The notes below the pieces were generated by a model. That model searched no databases and was not told the origin of the DNA. It saw nothing but the letters and a program-made list of their open reading frames with translations. Shown piece after piece: positions 39,962 through 49,224 of a stretch of DNA of 64,000 nucleotides (position 1 is its first letter; each line of letters begins with the position of its first letter). The stretch is taken from positions 2,704,001-2,768,000 of the forward strand of contig NZ_CP029425.2 of assembly GCF_002278135.3 (NCBI RefSeq), given 5' to 3'. The stretch comes from Bradyrhizobium ottawaense (GTDB lineage Bacteria > Pseudomonadota > Alphaproteobacteria > Rhizobiales > Xanthobacteraceae). The translations under genes were made by a program, and so were the position numbers.

Positions 39962-42343
39962 TCACTCCGCCGCTTCGACCTTCGCATCGACCGGCTCGAG
40001 GGCCGCGGCGATGGCTTCGTCGACGCGCTCCAGCCAGATGAAGTCGAGGTTGTCCCGCGCGCTCTTCGGGATGTCGTCATAGTCCCGCTTGTTGCGCGCC
40101 GGCAGCATCACCCGCTTCAGGCCCGCCGCCGCGGCCGCCACCACCTTCTCCTTGATGCCGCCGACCGGCAGCACCAGGCCGCGCAGCGAGATCTCGCCGG
40201 TCATCGCGGTGTCGCTGCGCACCGTGCGGTTGGTGAGCAGGGACGTCAGCGCCGTGAACATTGCAACGCCCGCGCTCGGTCCGTCCTTCGGGGTTGCGCC
40301 CGCCGGAACGTGAACGTGGATGTCGCTCTTCTCGAACACCGACTGATCGATGCCGAGCTGCGTGGCCTTGCTCTTCACCAGCGTCAGCGCAGCCTGCACG
40401 CTCTCGCGCATGACCTCGCCGAGCTGGCCGGTCAGGATCATGCCGCCGCGGCCGGGCACACGGGACGCCTCGATGAACAGGATGTCGCCGCCGACAGGCG
40501 TCCAGGCAAGGCCGGTTGCCACGCCCGGAACGCTGGTGCGCTGCGCGATCTCGCCTTCGAAGCGCGGCTGGCCGAGCACGGTGGCGATGTCCTTCGGCGT
40601 CACCACCACCTTCGCAGTCGTGCCTTCGGCGACCTGCACCGCGGCATGCCGGAACAGCTTGCCGATCTCGCGCTCGAGGTTACGCACGCCGGCCTCGCGG
40701 GTGTAGCCCTTGACCACCAGCTTCAGCGCCTCCGGCTCGATCTCGGCCTGCTCGGCGGTCAAACCGTTGGCCTCGAGCTGCCGCCGCACCAGATAGCGCT
40801 TCGCGATCTCCAGCTTCTCCTCTTCGGTGTAGCCGCCAAGGCTGATCAGCTCCATGCGGTCCAGGAGCGGACCCGGGATCTGGTCCAGCATGTTGGCGGT
40901 CGCGATGAACACCACGCGCGACAGGTCGAAGGGCACGCCGAGGTAATTGTCCCGGAACGTCCCGTTCTGCTCGGGGTCGAGCACCTCCAGCATGGCCGCT
41001 GACGGATCGCCCTGCACGCCACGGCCCATCTTGTCGATCTCGTCCAGCATCATGACGCAGTTGCGGCTGCCAGCCTTCTTGATGCCCTGGATGATGTTGC
41101 CGGGCAGCGCGCCGATATAGGTGCGGCGGTGACCGCGGATCTCGGCTTCGTCATGCACGCCGCCAAGGCTGACGCGCACGAAGGGGCGATCCATCGCACG
41201 CGCGATGGACTGGCCGAGCGAGGTCTTGCCGACGCCGGGCGGGCCGACGAAGCACAGGATCGGCGCCTTGCCCTGCGGGGCGAGCTTGCGCACCGCCAGA
41301 TATTCGATGATCCGGCCCTTGATCTTCTCCAGGCCGAAATGATCGGCGTCGAGGATGGCTCGCGCCTCCTTGATGTCGATCGGCTTCTCCGCAGGCAGCG
41401 CCCAGGGCAGCTCGATCAGCCAGTCGAGATAGGTACGGACCATGCCGGCTTCGCCGGCGGCCTCCGGCATGCGCTCGTAGCGGCGCAGCTCCTTCCTGGC
41501 GTGCGCGTCCGCCTCCGGCGGCATGTTGGCCTTGGTGATGGCAGACGTCAGCTCGGCGACCTCGGCCGCCTTGCCGTCGCCTTCGCCAAGCTGGCGCTGG
41601 ATGGTCGCCATCTGCTCGCGCAGGATCGCCTCGCGCTGCCGCTCGTCGAAGCTGGCGCGTGTCTTCTGGCCGATCTCATTGCTGATGCGCAGCACCTCCA
41701 GCCGCTCGGCCAGATGCTTGGACACCTTCTCGACGCGCAAGGCGAGGTCGATGGTCTCCAGCACCTCCTGCTTGTCCTGCGGCTTGATGTCCATGAACGA
41801 GGTCGCCAGATCCGCCAGCGCGCCGGGCGCGGTGGTGCCCTGGAACATCGCGGCGAGCTCGGGCGGCGCCTGCGGCAGCAGCTCGATCGCCTCGATCGCC
41901 TGGCGCTGCAGATTCAGCGCGCGCGCCTCGATCTCCGGCGAAGTCGTGGTGGGCTCCGGAATCTGCTGGATGCGCGCAGCCGGGAACGGCGTCCCCGGCA
42001 GGAAGTCGAGGATGCGCGCGCGCTGCACGCCCTGGCAGACGATGTGATGGGTGCCGTCGGGCGCGGTGATGTAGCGCACGATGTTGGCGATGGTCGCGAC
42101 CCGGTAGAGGTCGTCCGGCGTGGGATCATCGACTTCGGGATTGCGCTGCAGGACGATGCCGATCGGCCGCTGCTCGCGCAGCGCCTGCTGCGCCGCCGCG
42201 ATCGATTTCGGCCGCGCGATCGCGATCGGCCCGATCGCGCCGGGAAACAGCACCATGTCGCGTACGGCGACGATGATCAGCGCGTCTTCGGGGATCTTCA
42301 CGTCGTTATTGGTCTGTTCGTTGTTCATCTGTTCGGTGGCCAT
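39962..42343 (-). CDS. lon: Lon ATP-dependent protease
   Basis: A 793-residue cytoplasmic AAA+ serine protease. The N-terminal substrate domain ([19 protein letters not shown]) is followed by the ATPase: Walker [18 protein letters not shown], Walker [14 protein letters not shown]. The protease dyad is S690 ([11 protein letters not shown]) and K733 (GGIKEKVV). Length fits bacterial Lon. It degrades misfolded and regulatory proteins. It is the gene after hsp20 in the same direction (8 bases between them), a natural heat-shock pairing. Start at 42343 ([14 protein letters not shown]) has GAGGTCGATC upstream. A paralogue of the main lon gene may exist elsewhere. Confidence 0.97.
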   Translation of the reverse strand: MATEQMNNEQTNNDVKIPEDALIIVAVRDMVLFPGAIGPIAIARPKSIAAAQQALREQRPIGIVLQRNPEVDDPTPDDLYRVATIANIVRYITAPDGTHHIVCQGVQRARILDFLPGTPFPAARIQQIPEPTTTSPEIEARALNLQRQAIEAIELLPQAPPELAAMFQGTTAPGALADLATSFMDIKPQDKQEVLETIDLALRVEKVSKHLAERLEVLRISNEIGQKTRASFDERQREAILREQMATIQRQLGEGDGKAAEVAELTSAITKANMPPEADAHARKELRRYERMPEAAGEAGMVRTYLDWLIELPWALPAEKPIDIKEARAILDADHFGLEKIKGRIIEYLAVRKLAPQGKAPILCFVGPPGVGKTSLGQSIARAMDRPFVRVSLGGVHDEAEIRGHRRTYIGALPGNIIQGIKKAGSRNCVMMLDEIDKMGRGVQGDPSAAMLEVLDPEQNGTFRDNYLGVPFDLSRVVFIATANMLDQIPGPLLDRMELISLGGYTEEEKLEIAKRYLVRRQLEANGLTAEQAEIEPEALKLVVKGYTREAGVRNLEREIGKLFRHAAVQVAEGTTAKVVVTPKDIATVLGQPRFEGEIAQRTSVPGVATGLAWTPVGGDILFIEASRVPGRGGMILTGQLGEVMRESVQAALTLVKSKATQLGIDQSVFEKSDIHVHVPAGATPKDGPSAGVAMFTALTSLLTNRTVRSDTAMTGEISLRGLVLPVGGIKEKVVAAAAAGLKRVMLPARNKRDYDDIPKSARDNLDFIWLERVDEAIAAALEPVDAKVEAAE

Positions 42344-42351
42344 GATCGACC

Positions 42352-42735
42352 TCAGGATTTGGCGAGGCGCAGCGCGACGCAGCCGTCCATCACGAAGCGG
42401 CTGATGGCGTAGCGGCCGAGGGGCAATGCAATGCGGCGCTCAAAACGCCCCTGCGGCAGTTCGAGCCGGTGGATACGGGCGTTGCGAAGCTCCGGCGGAA
42501 GCGTGCGCTGGCCGGAGACGACGAGCACGCCGTCATGAATGACCGTCTCGACATTGTCCGGATTGACGCCGGGAAGCGCGACCAGGATCAGCAGCTCATG
42601 CTCGGTTTCGAGCACGTCGATCGGCGGCTCCCAGCAGGCTTCCTGGCGGCCGAACTGCTGGCGCAGCCGCTCGGCGCGCGTCAGCTGGTCCAGGGCTTCG
42701 GACAGCATCCAGTCGAGGGGATTTTTGGGTTGCAT
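42352..42735 (-). CDS. Hsp20-family small heat-shock protein
   Basis: A 127-residue alpha-crystallin-type chaperone. CWEPPIDVLETEHELLILVA, VALPGVNPDNVETVIHDGVL and RIHRLELPQGRFERRIALPL match the Hsp20 core. The domain is slightly shorter than usual. It binds unfolding proteins; with Lon just downstream it suggests a heat-shock operon. A heat-shock promoter would lie at 42736-42830; I see no clear element. Confidence 0.9.
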   Translation of the reverse strand: MQPKNPLDWMLSEALDQLTRAERLRQQFGRQEACWEPPIDVLETEHELLILVALPGVNPDNVETVIHDGVLVVSGQRTLPPELRNARIHRLELPQGRFERRIALPLGRYAISRFVMDGCVALRLAKS

Positions 42736-42835
42736 GATGCGGGCTCAGGGGTGGGAAAGCCTGCATATGGGGCTGGTTCCCGGGAAATCCAGTGCGGTGG
42801 CGCTGACGTGCCATGCGCCATCGTGCGATCGCAAA

Positions 42836-42921
42836 AGCAAGCGCCGCGGCTACGGCCCAAAAAGCAAACGCCGCGGCTCTGGCCCAAAAAGCAAACGCCG
42901 CGGCTCTGGCCGCGGCGTTTC
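42836..42921. repeat. Tandem repeat ending in a terminator-like hairpin
   Basis: About three copies of a ~27-base unit (AAGCAAACGCCGCGGCTCTG, then GCCCAAA). The first copy differs at a few bases. The final copy runs into GCAAACGCCGCGGC-TCT-GGCCGCGGCGTTTCG, a strong hairpin that could end transcription from the right (DUF892 gene) toward hsp20. Similar minisatellites vary in copy number. Confidence 0.8.
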
Positions 42922-42941
42922 GTCATCGGCTGGCGCGCGGG

Positions 42942-43508
42942 TCAGGCCGCGGCGCGGTAATCTTCTTCCGCCTCGAGGTTGATCACCGAGGTGGCCAGCT
43001 CGGTCAGCGTATGATCGGTCGCCTCTTCCTCGTCCAGCGTCGCCTGAAGCAGCCTTGCTGCGTCCTGCATGCCGAGCTCCTCGGCCCAGGTGCGCAAGGT
43101 GCCATAGCGGGAGATCTCGTAGTGCTCGACCGCCTGCGCGGCGGCGAGCAGTCCCGCATCGAGCGCCGGCGCTCCCTTGAACTCCTTCATGATCTCGGCG
43201 CCCTCATCGGTAATGCCGTTGATCGCCTCGCAGGGCTTGCCGCGTGCAGGCTTGCCCAGCATCTTGAAGATCTGGTCCAGACGCTTGACCTGGCCCTGGG
43301 TCTCGCGCAGGTGCTTGTTGAAGGCGGCCGCGAGCTCTTTCGAGTTTGCAGCCTTGGCCATTTTGGGCAGGGTCTTGATGATCTTGTTCTCGGCGAAATA
43401 GATGTCCTTCAGCGTCTCCAGAAACAGGTCGCTGAGCATCTTCGGCGCCTGACGCGGTCGGCGCGCTGTGGTCTTCTTGGGTGCGCGTTTCTTCGCTCGT
43501 TTAGCCAT
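42942..43508 (-). CDS. Ferritin-like DUF892 family protein (YciE/YciF type)
   Basis: A 188-residue protein. After a Lys/Arg-rich N-terminus (KRAKKRAPKKTTARRPRQAP) the helical core has LFLETLKDIYFAENKIIKTL, AAFNKHLRETQGQVKRLDQI, then AVEHYEISRYGTLRTWAEEL and QATLDEEEATDHTLTELA. Conserved Glu and His can form a di-metal site as in ferritin-like proteins. The family is often stress-induced. The start at 43508 has GAGGAGGACAT upstream. The basic tail could bind nucleic acid. Confidence 0.93.
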   Translation of the reverse strand: MAKRAKKRAPKKTTARRPRQAPKMLSDLFLETLKDIYFAENKIIKTLPKMAKAANSKELAAAFNKHLRETQGQVKRLDQIFKMLGKPARGKPCEAINGITDEGAEIMKEFKGAPALDAGLLAAAQAVEHYEISRYGTLRTWAEELGMQDAARLLQATLDEEEATDHTLTELATSVINLEAEEDYRAAA

Positions 43509-43621
43509 ATGTCCTCCTCTTGAGGTGACACGGGAAGGCATCTCCTTCCCCAATCCTCAGCCCATCAAAGCCGTTTGGAGAACGAAAGTTCCAAACTGCA
43601 ACCGGCGCGCGCGGCGACCGT

Positions 43622-43828
43622 TCAGGTCGGGCGCTTGTAGGGATCTTCCTGGCGCTGTCGGGCCTCGGTGTTGCGATCGAGCTGCGCCCGCTCGCTGCGC
43701 CTGAGGTGGCCGGCCTTCATCACGCCATAGACGAGGACCCCGCCGAGCACGAAGGCCCCGATGAACCAGAGCCAGAGCAGGTTGGCCGAGAGCTGGCCGA
43801 GAAGCATTCCGATTCCACTGTCGCTCAT
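43622..43828 (-). CDS. Small membrane protein, function unknown
   Basis: A 68-residue protein with one clear membrane segment (LLWLWFIGAFVLGGVLVYGV) and a charged C-terminal tail (HLRRSERAQLDRNTEARQRQ). The start at 43828 follows GGAGGCGACA, a strong ribosome site. No family recognised. It lies upstream of the DUF892 gene in the same direction (113 bases apart). Confidence 0.7.
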   Translation of the reverse strand: MSDSGIGMLLGQLSANLLWLWFIGAFVLGGVLVYGVMKAGHLRRSERAQLDRNTEARQRQEDPYKRPT

Positions 43829-43916
43829 TGTCGCCTCCAGTGATTTCCAAAGCGGCTTTGCTGGGCTAAGTCAGCCCGGAAGCCATCGTTCCAGCGTCCA
43901 AGGACCACACCGGCAC

Positions 43917-44543
43917 ATGCTCGACTTCGCCCTGTCCGCCTTCGTGACGCTGCTGCTGGTTGTCGATCCGGTCGGCCTTGCGCCGGCCTTCCTCGCTGCG
44001 ACCGCCGGCATGCCCGACAAGGTCAAACGAACCATCGCATTGCGCGCGCCGCTGATCGCAGCCTCGATCCTGATGGTGATCGCGCTGGTCGGAAACTGGC
44101 TGCTGCGCCAGCTCGGGATCGGCATCCCCGCCTTCCAGATCGCCGGCGGGCTGCTGCTGTTCGGCGTGTCCTACCAGATGATCTTCGGCGATCGTCCGCA
44201 TCGCGAGGCCCGCGAGGCCGACAAGGCGACGTTCGAGCACGCCTCCGATGTCGCGGTGTTTCCCCTGGCCATTCCCATGATGTCCGGCCCCGGCGCGATT
44301 GCGACCACGTTGCTGCTTTCGGGCGATGCCGGCTATGGGGCGAGGCTCGCGGTGATCATCGCGGTCGTGCTCTCGGTCTGCCTGCTCTGCATGCTGTGCT
44401 TCGTCTCGGCTCACCTGATCGCGAAAACCCTCGGCCGCACTGGAAATGCCGTGCTCTCGCGCGTCCTCGGCATGCTGCTCGCCGCCTATTCCGTGCAGTT
44501 CGTGATCAACGGGATTGCGGCAGTCAGGACCAGCCTGCCATAG
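43917..44543 (+). CDS. MarC-family integral membrane protein
   Basis: A 208-residue protein with six membrane segments. It opens LDFALSAFVTLLLVVDPVGL with APAFLAATAGM, and has VFPLAIPMMSGPGAIATTLLL, as in the MarC/YchE family. The function of this family is poorly known; MarC is not required for multiple antibiotic resistance despite its name. The start at 43917 is chosen because the family starts at the first membrane segment. No partner genes. Confidence 0.93.
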   Translation: MLDFALSAFVTLLLVVDPVGLAPAFLAATAGMPDKVKRTIALRAPLIAASILMVIALVGNWLLRQLGIGIPAFQIAGGLLLFGVSYQMIFGDRPHREAREADKATFEHASDVAVFPLAIPMMSGPGAIATTLLLSGDAGYGARLAVIIAVVLSVCLLCMLCFVSAHLIAKTLGRTGNAVLSRVLGMLLAAYSVQFVINGIAAVRTSLP

Positions 44544-44700
44544 GGCTGCGACAATCTGTGAATTCGTTGATTTTGCCGTCCATTTGGTGATTTGGCAGGA
44601 GGGGCGACAAGGTGGCACCGGATCCGGGCCGCTTTCGCTTGCACTGCCATATTGCTTTGACGTACTTCGGGTCTAACAAGCCCATCGTCAGGAAATCGGG

Positions 44701-45354
44701 ATGTCGACGACAGCGGAAGAGCTCGCCAAGAGACAGGCCATCATCGACGCCTGCCGGCGCATGAACGCGCTCGGTATCAACCAGGGCACCTCGGGCAATA
44801 TCTCTGTCCGGCATGTGGACGGGCTCCTGGTCACGCCGACCAGCGTGCCCTATGAGGCCATGACGCCGGACCAGATCGTCTTCATGGCCATGGACGGCAC
44901 ACATGCGCCCGATCAGAAGCCGTCGAGCGAATGGCGCTTTCATCGCGACATCCTGAAGTCACGGGGTGACGTCAACGCCGTCGTGCACGCCCATCCGACC
45001 TATTGCACCATCCTGGCGATCATGGGCATGGAGATTCCGCCGGTGCACTACATGATCGCGGCGGCCGGCGGCGACAGCATCCGCTGCGCGCCCTATGCGA
45101 CGTTCGGAACCGTGGAGCTGTCCGAACATGCGGTGCGGGCGCTGGAGGGGCGGCTTGCCTGCCTGCTGGACCATCATGGCATGATCGCGATCGGCAAGAC
45201 GCTGGACAAGGCGATGTGGCTCGCCGTCGAGGTCGAAACGCTGGCGCGGCAATATCACGGCTGCCTCCAGATCGGGAAACCGCCGCTGCTCCCCAGCGAG
45301 GAGATCGAACGGGTCCGCCAGCGCATGGCCGGCTACGGCCTGTCGGAAGGTTAG
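44701..45354 (+). CDS. Class II aldolase/adducin-family protein (FucA-like)
   Basis: A 217-residue zinc aldolase-type protein. NQGTSGNISVRHVDGLLVTP opens the domain. Zinc ligands are the paired His of VVHAHPTYCTILA, plus DHHGMIAIGKTLDKA. The conserved Glu near SSEWRFHRDILK acts as the general acid/base in L-fuculose-1-phosphate aldolase. Substrate unclear (sugar phosphate or related). The ATG is preceded by CAGGAAATCGGG. The chloride-channel gene follows closely (8 bases with the GTG start). Confidence 0.93.
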   Translation: MSTTAEELAKRQAIIDACRRMNALGINQGTSGNISVRHVDGLLVTPTSVPYEAMTPDQIVFMAMDGTHAPDQKPSSEWRFHRDILKSRGDVNAVVHAHPTYCTILAIMGMEIPPVHYMIAAAGGDSIRCAPYATFGTVELSEHAVRALEGRLACLLDHHGMIAIGKTLDKAMWLAVEVETLARQYHGCLQIGKPPLLPSEEIERVRQRMAGYGLSEG

Positions 45355-45362
45355 GGCGGGCG

Positions 45363-47150
45363 GTGTTCGCGCGGATCAGACATCTCACCGATCGCAAGGG
45401 ATCTAACCGCGTCATGGTTCGGCTGCGCGCGCTGTTGCGCAGCAACGAGTTCTATCTGATCCCGCTGGCGCTGGTGATCGGCACGCTGGCCGGGGCGGTG
45501 GTGACGCTGATGGCGCATATCGCGCAGATCGCGCACGTGGTGATCTATGGAATTCCCGTCGATGTCCACTTGTCGGCCCACGCGAGCGTCAGCCCGTGGG
45601 CGGCACTGATCGCGCCGGCGCTGGGTGGGCTTTCGCTTGGCATCATGGAGTGGTCGCGGCGTCGGATGAAGATTTCGAACGCGGTCGACCCGATCGAGGC
45701 GAACGCGCTGCGCGGCGGCAATCTGTCGATGCGGGACAGCGTCATCGTGTCGAGCCAGACGCTGATCTCCAACGGCTGCGGCGCCTCGGTCGGCCTCGAG
45801 GCCGGCTATACCCAGATCGGCTCGGGGATCGCCTCGCTGTTCGGCAAGTTCTTCAATCTGCGCCGCAACGATCTGCGCCTGATGGTCGGCTGCGGCGCTG
45901 CGGCTGCGATCGCGGCGGCATTCGGCGCGCCGATCACCGGTGCCTTCTACGCCTGTGAGTTGATCGTCGGCGTCTATTCGGTCGGCAGCGCGGCCCCGAT
46001 CCTGGCAGCCTCGCTCGCCGGCGCGCTCACCGCGCAATGGCTCGGCGGCGCGCCATACTCGCTGGAGATACCCAAGGTCAGCGCCGTCGGCGTCGAGCAA
46101 TATCTGGCCCTGATCGGGCTTGCGCTCATCACCAGCGGCGTCGGCATCGCCGTGATGCGCTCCTCGCCGATGTTCGAGCGCCTGTTCGCCTGGCTGCCGA
46201 TCTGGCTCCGGCCGGTGATCGGCGGCCTCATCGTCGGCGGCTTCGCCATCGTGACGCCGCAGGTGCTGGCGGCCGGCCATGGCGCCATGGTGCTCGATCT
46301 CTTTCACGACATGACGATCGGCCTGATCGCGCTGATCATCGCCCTAAAGGTGACAGCCTGCCTGGTCTCGCTCGCCTCGGGCTTCCGCGGCGGTCTGTTC
46401 TTCGCCTCGCTGTTCGTCGGCAGCCTGATCGGAAAGTTCTTTGCCGCGGTGCTGCTCTTGATCAGCCCGAACTTCGCCATCGATCCATTGGTTGCGATGC
46501 TGACGGGCATGGCGACGCTCGGTGTCGCCATCGTCGGCGGCCCCCTGACCATGTCGTTCCTGGTGCTCGAGATGACCCGCAATGTCGACGTCACCGCCGT
46601 GGTGCTCGCCGGCTGCATCGTCACCTCGATCTGCGTTCGCTTCATGTTCGGCCACTCCTTCTCGACCTGGCGCCTGCATCTGCGCGGCGAGACCATCCGC
46701 AGCGCCAATGACGTCGGCTGGCTGCGCAATCTCACCGTCGAGCGGCTCATGCGCTCCGACGTCGGCAAGGTGCCCTCGACCACGACGATCGCCGCCGTCC
46801 GCCGCGAGTTCGCGCTGGGATCGCGGCCCGGTATCGTCATCGTCAACAATTCCGACGAATATGTAGGCTTGGTCCTGCTGCCGGACCTGTTCTCCAGCGA
46901 CCTCGACACCATCGCCGACGACATTCAGGTGATCGAGCTCGCCCGCCTGATCGACATTGTGCTGATCCCGGAAATGAACGTGAAGTCGGCGATGGCGGTG
47001 TTCGACGAGGCCGAAGCCGAGATGCTGGCGGTGGTGGATTCCACCGACAGCCGCAAGGTGGTCGGCTTCCTCACCGAAAACTTCGCCCGCCGCCGCTATG
47101 TCGAGGAGATCGACAAGGCGACGAGGGGTGTGCTGGGCGCGCTGTCGTAG
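45363..47150 (+). CDS. CLC-family chloride channel/antiporter with C-terminal CBS domains
   Basis: A 595-residue membrane protein. The CLC core (residues ~30-440) has NGCGASVGLEAGYTQIGSG (Glu of the gating motif in GLEAG) and ACLVSLASGFRGGLFFASLF. About ten membrane segments follow one another. The C-terminal part (LERLMRSDVGKVPSTTTIAA and later MLAVVDSTDSRKVVGFLTEN) looks like a CBS pair. Such proteins exchange chloride for protons or carry chloride in acid tolerance or pH control. A GTG start at 45363 is used; an ATG at 45414 is an alternative start (578 residues). Confidence 0.9.
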   Translation: MFARIRHLTDRKGSNRVMVRLRALLRSNEFYLIPLALVIGTLAGAVVTLMAHIAQIAHVVIYGIPVDVHLSAHASVSPWAALIAPALGGLSLGIMEWSRRRMKISNAVDPIEANALRGGNLSMRDSVIVSSQTLISNGCGASVGLEAGYTQIGSGIASLFGKFFNLRRNDLRLMVGCGAAAAIAAAFGAPITGAFYACELIVGVYSVGSAAPILAASLAGALTAQWLGGAPYSLEIPKVSAVGVEQYLALIGLALITSGVGIAVMRSSPMFERLFAWLPIWLRPVIGGLIVGGFAIVTPQVLAAGHGAMVLDLFHDMTIGLIALIIALKVTACLVSLASGFRGGLFFASLFVGSLIGKFFAAVLLLISPNFAIDPLVAMLTGMATLGVAIVGGPLTMSFLVLEMTRNVDVTAVVLAGCIVTSICVRFMFGHSFSTWRLHLRGETIRSANDVGWLRNLTVERLMRSDVGKVPSTTTIAAVRREFALGSRPGIVIVNNSDEYVGLVLLPDLFSSDLDTIADDIQVIELARLIDIVLIPEMNVKSAMAVFDEAEAEMLAVVDSTDSRKVVGFLTENFARRRYVEEIDKATRGVLGALS

Positions 47151-47157
47151 GCGCCTT

Positions 47158-47415
47158 CTATCGACCGGGTTGAGGCGGGGCCGCGACCAGGAGCGTCACG
47201 ATCCGCCGCACCATCGGCAGCACCACCAGCAGCGTCGGAAAGGCGACTAGCCAGGACAGCGCCCAGGCGCCCGGCCAGGTCGCAAGGAACGCCGGCGTCG
47301 CCCCCAAGCTCCGGAGCGTCGAAATGACCGACACCACGGCCGTCATGAGGATGGACAGCACGAACGGCATCACGATCGGCGCATAGCGCGCCGGCAGTTT
47401 GCGAACCACAATCAT
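47158..47415 (-). CDS. DUF2798-family small membrane protein
   Basis: An 85-residue protein with two membrane segments (APIVMPFVLSILMTAVVSVI, then FLATWPGAWALSWLVAFPTL). The motif LPARYAPIVMPFVLSILMT matches DUF2798 proteins. Start at 47415 preferred over the longer upstream frame. It converges with the CLC gene (8 bases between stops). Function unknown. Confidence 0.82.
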   Translation of the reverse strand: MIVVRKLPARYAPIVMPFVLSILMTAVVSVISTLRSLGATPAFLATWPGAWALSWLVAFPTLLVVLPMVRRIVTLLVAAPPQPGR

Positions 47416-47718
47416 CTGATTTCTCTTGGAAAAGGACGCGTCGGTCACGTTGAACCCTGCAAATGGCATCGATCCCGACGGCGTCGGTTGATGCGTTGGT
47501 TCACGTGAAACGCTTACGGCGACCGGAAAACGGCGCGGCTGTTCATTATCCGCTCAGGTTCGATGGTTCAAGCTGCGAGTTGGTCGTTCGGTTTACAATC
47601 GTTCAAAGCGTGGCAGATTGCCGCGAACATGAAACCATCTCAACGGTTTGCGCATTGAATCCGGTTTGCAGATCCCTACGTTTGGCAAGAGCATCGGCAG
47701 GATTATAGGAAGGTCAAA
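47416..47718. other. Gene-free stretch upstream of the Gly/Tyr-rich secreted protein
   Basis: A 303-base stretch, comparatively A/T-richer than its neighbours, without a gene I can support. It probably holds the divergent promoters for the small membrane protein and for the secreted protein. An open frame on the plus strand at 47463-47708 exists but its product (rich in Arg, no motif) is not convincing. The ribosome site AAGG at about 47710-47713 precedes the next gene. Confidence 0.4.
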
Positions 47719-48123
47719 ATGACGGTGAGACCCATGATTTCCGCAGCCGGCCGCAACATAGTGCTGGCCGCGTTCGCAAGCCTGGCATTGGTCGCAACCT
47801 CCGCATCGCCCTCGGCTGCGGCGTCCCCCGGGGCGGTGTCAGCGAAGCCCGTCACGGCAGGGCAGGGCTCCTCCGACGTCACCGATTTCAGCGCAGCCCG
47901 GCGTCGCCACTATTATCGGCGCGGGTCGAACGCCGCAGGCCTCGCCTTCATGGGCGCCGCGGCGGGTATCATCGGCGGGGTGATCGCCGAGCAGCGGCGC
48001 CGCGACTACTACGAGAACCGCTATTATTATGGGTCGCGTCCCTACTATGGCGGTCAGGGCTATTATGGCGGTCAGGGTTATTACGGCGGCGGCAGTCCGT
48101 TCTATTACGATCCGGGCTACTGA
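47719..48123 (+). CDS. Secreted Gly/Tyr-rich protein, function unknown
   Basis: A 134-residue exported protein. A signal peptide (NIVLAAFASLALVATSASPS, cleaved near ALA/AS) is followed by a low-complexity region. A glycine-zipper-like helix (AAGLAFMGAAAGIIGGVIAE) lies in the middle. The C-terminal third is rich in Tyr and Gly (YYYGSRPYYGGQGYYGGQG). Such proteins are common in Bradyrhizobium and related genera, surface or cell-envelope associated. The role is unknown. A clean terminator follows. Confidence 0.8.
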   Translation: MTVRPMISAAGRNIVLAAFASLALVATSASPSAAASPGAVSAKPVTAGQGSSDVTDFSAARRRHYYRRGSNAAGLAFMGAAAGIIGGVIAEQRRRDYYENRYYYGSRPYYGGQGYYGGQGYYGGGSPFYYDPGY

Positions 48124-48160
48124 GCGGCTGTTTTCAACGCGGCCCGGAATGGGTTGCGCG

Positions 48161-48192
48161 AAAAGGGTGGCGCTTTGCGCCGCCCTTTTTTT
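48161..48192 (+). terminator. Rho-independent terminator after the Gly/Tyr-rich gene
   Basis: Hairpin AAAAGGGTGGCGC-TTT-GCGCCGCCCTTTTTTT, followed by a run of T. It lies about 38 bases after the stop codon and is a textbook intrinsic terminator on the plus strand. Confidence 0.93.
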
Positions 48193-49224
48193 GATGCGTC
48201 GGTATCCTTGTAGCCCGGTGGAGCGAAAGCGTAATCCGGGGCCGCTCGCCCGGCGTCTCGCACCGTCCCGGATTGCGCGGAGCCTGTCATCGGGCGGCGC
48301 TTCGCGCCGACCCGTTGGCGCCATCCGCACTACGGGACCGCGCCTGTGTCGCCCTCTGTCAATCCTCGTCGCCGAAAATATTCCACTTTACCGAAATTCG
48401 GTTTCGGCGTATGTGTTGCCCATCCCGGCTCACCAAGAGGGGCGATCATGTGTCGTCACGCATCGCGAGCCGGGCTTGCGGTGGACGCGGCAGCGTCGGC
48501 ACGAGAGGCGCGGGCAGGGCGGGTAGTCCCTGTGAGTCCGAGGCTTCGTGCAGACGAGCGGCGCTGCTAGGCTTCGTCTCGTCTGTAAGTTTCCGGCTTC
48601 GTCGACGGGGCCCGGGAAAACTGCGGCGAAATGGCGGGCCGCGCGTACGGCAAAACCGTGTGGTCCTGGCCGTCGTTGCTACGGTCAAGTCCTGCGAAGG
48701 TGCGAGCGAGCCCAACCGGGCGGACGGCATCATCCAATTCGCGGGGTGAGGGAGGCCAGAAGGAATGGTCGGCTCCCGGGAGATCACGGCATAAGCCGTC
48801 CAACCATCGCGCAGGGAAGGCCGAGTGATCGGCGCCACCTGTATGCTGCTGTGCGGTTCTTTCTGCGTGTGCTTTTCGCGCAGCGGACCGCGGGTGCGAG
48901 CTGGCACCCGGCCTTCCCTGCGCCCTCTTGGATTAGAGGGTGGAGAGTTGAAGCAAAGCTCGGGCGAAATGCGCCGCGAGGCCGAAGAGGCGTGTCTGCG
49001 AGCTGAGCTACGTGCCACAAGCTCGATCTCGTAGCAACCATTAAAGCACGCCCGATTTCCGCGAGCATGACGCCGTGCTTGCGGCCGTCAAGGCGTGGCC
49101 TGGCGGCAGTCGACGTGAGGTGAGACGAGCGCGACGGCCATCCTTGACGGCCGCGGCGCGCGGCGTCGTCTTGACGGCAGGTCGGGACGAAGAAACGGTC
49201 GCCTGATCGAACAAAGAAACGAGA
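48193..49224. repeat. Repeat-rich non-coding stretch next to the insertion sequence
   Basis: About 1 kb without a supportable gene. It starts with a copy of a dispersed intergenic element (TAGCCCGGTGGAGCGAAAGC, CGGATTGCGCGGAGCC, ATCCGCACTACGGGA at about 48210-48345). The segment from about 48420 to 49060 has many short, mutually overlapping frames on both strands, none convincing; such sequence is a multi-copy element in Bradyrhizobium-type genomes as I recall it. The last part (49060-49224) has inverted blocks around GCGTGGCCTGGCGGCAGTCG and borders the transposase. Boundaries of the mobile element were not resolved. Confidence 0.55.

Noticed and set aside
47463..47708. 81-residue open frame on the plus strand
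   Set aside because: No ribosome site, no motif, and it overlaps the start region of the DUF2798-type gene; treated as intergenic.
48273..49018. Several overlapping short frames on both strands in the repeat-rich stretch
   Set aside because: No frame has a good ribosome site or a family motif, and many overlap each other. This is more likely multi-copy non-coding sequence.
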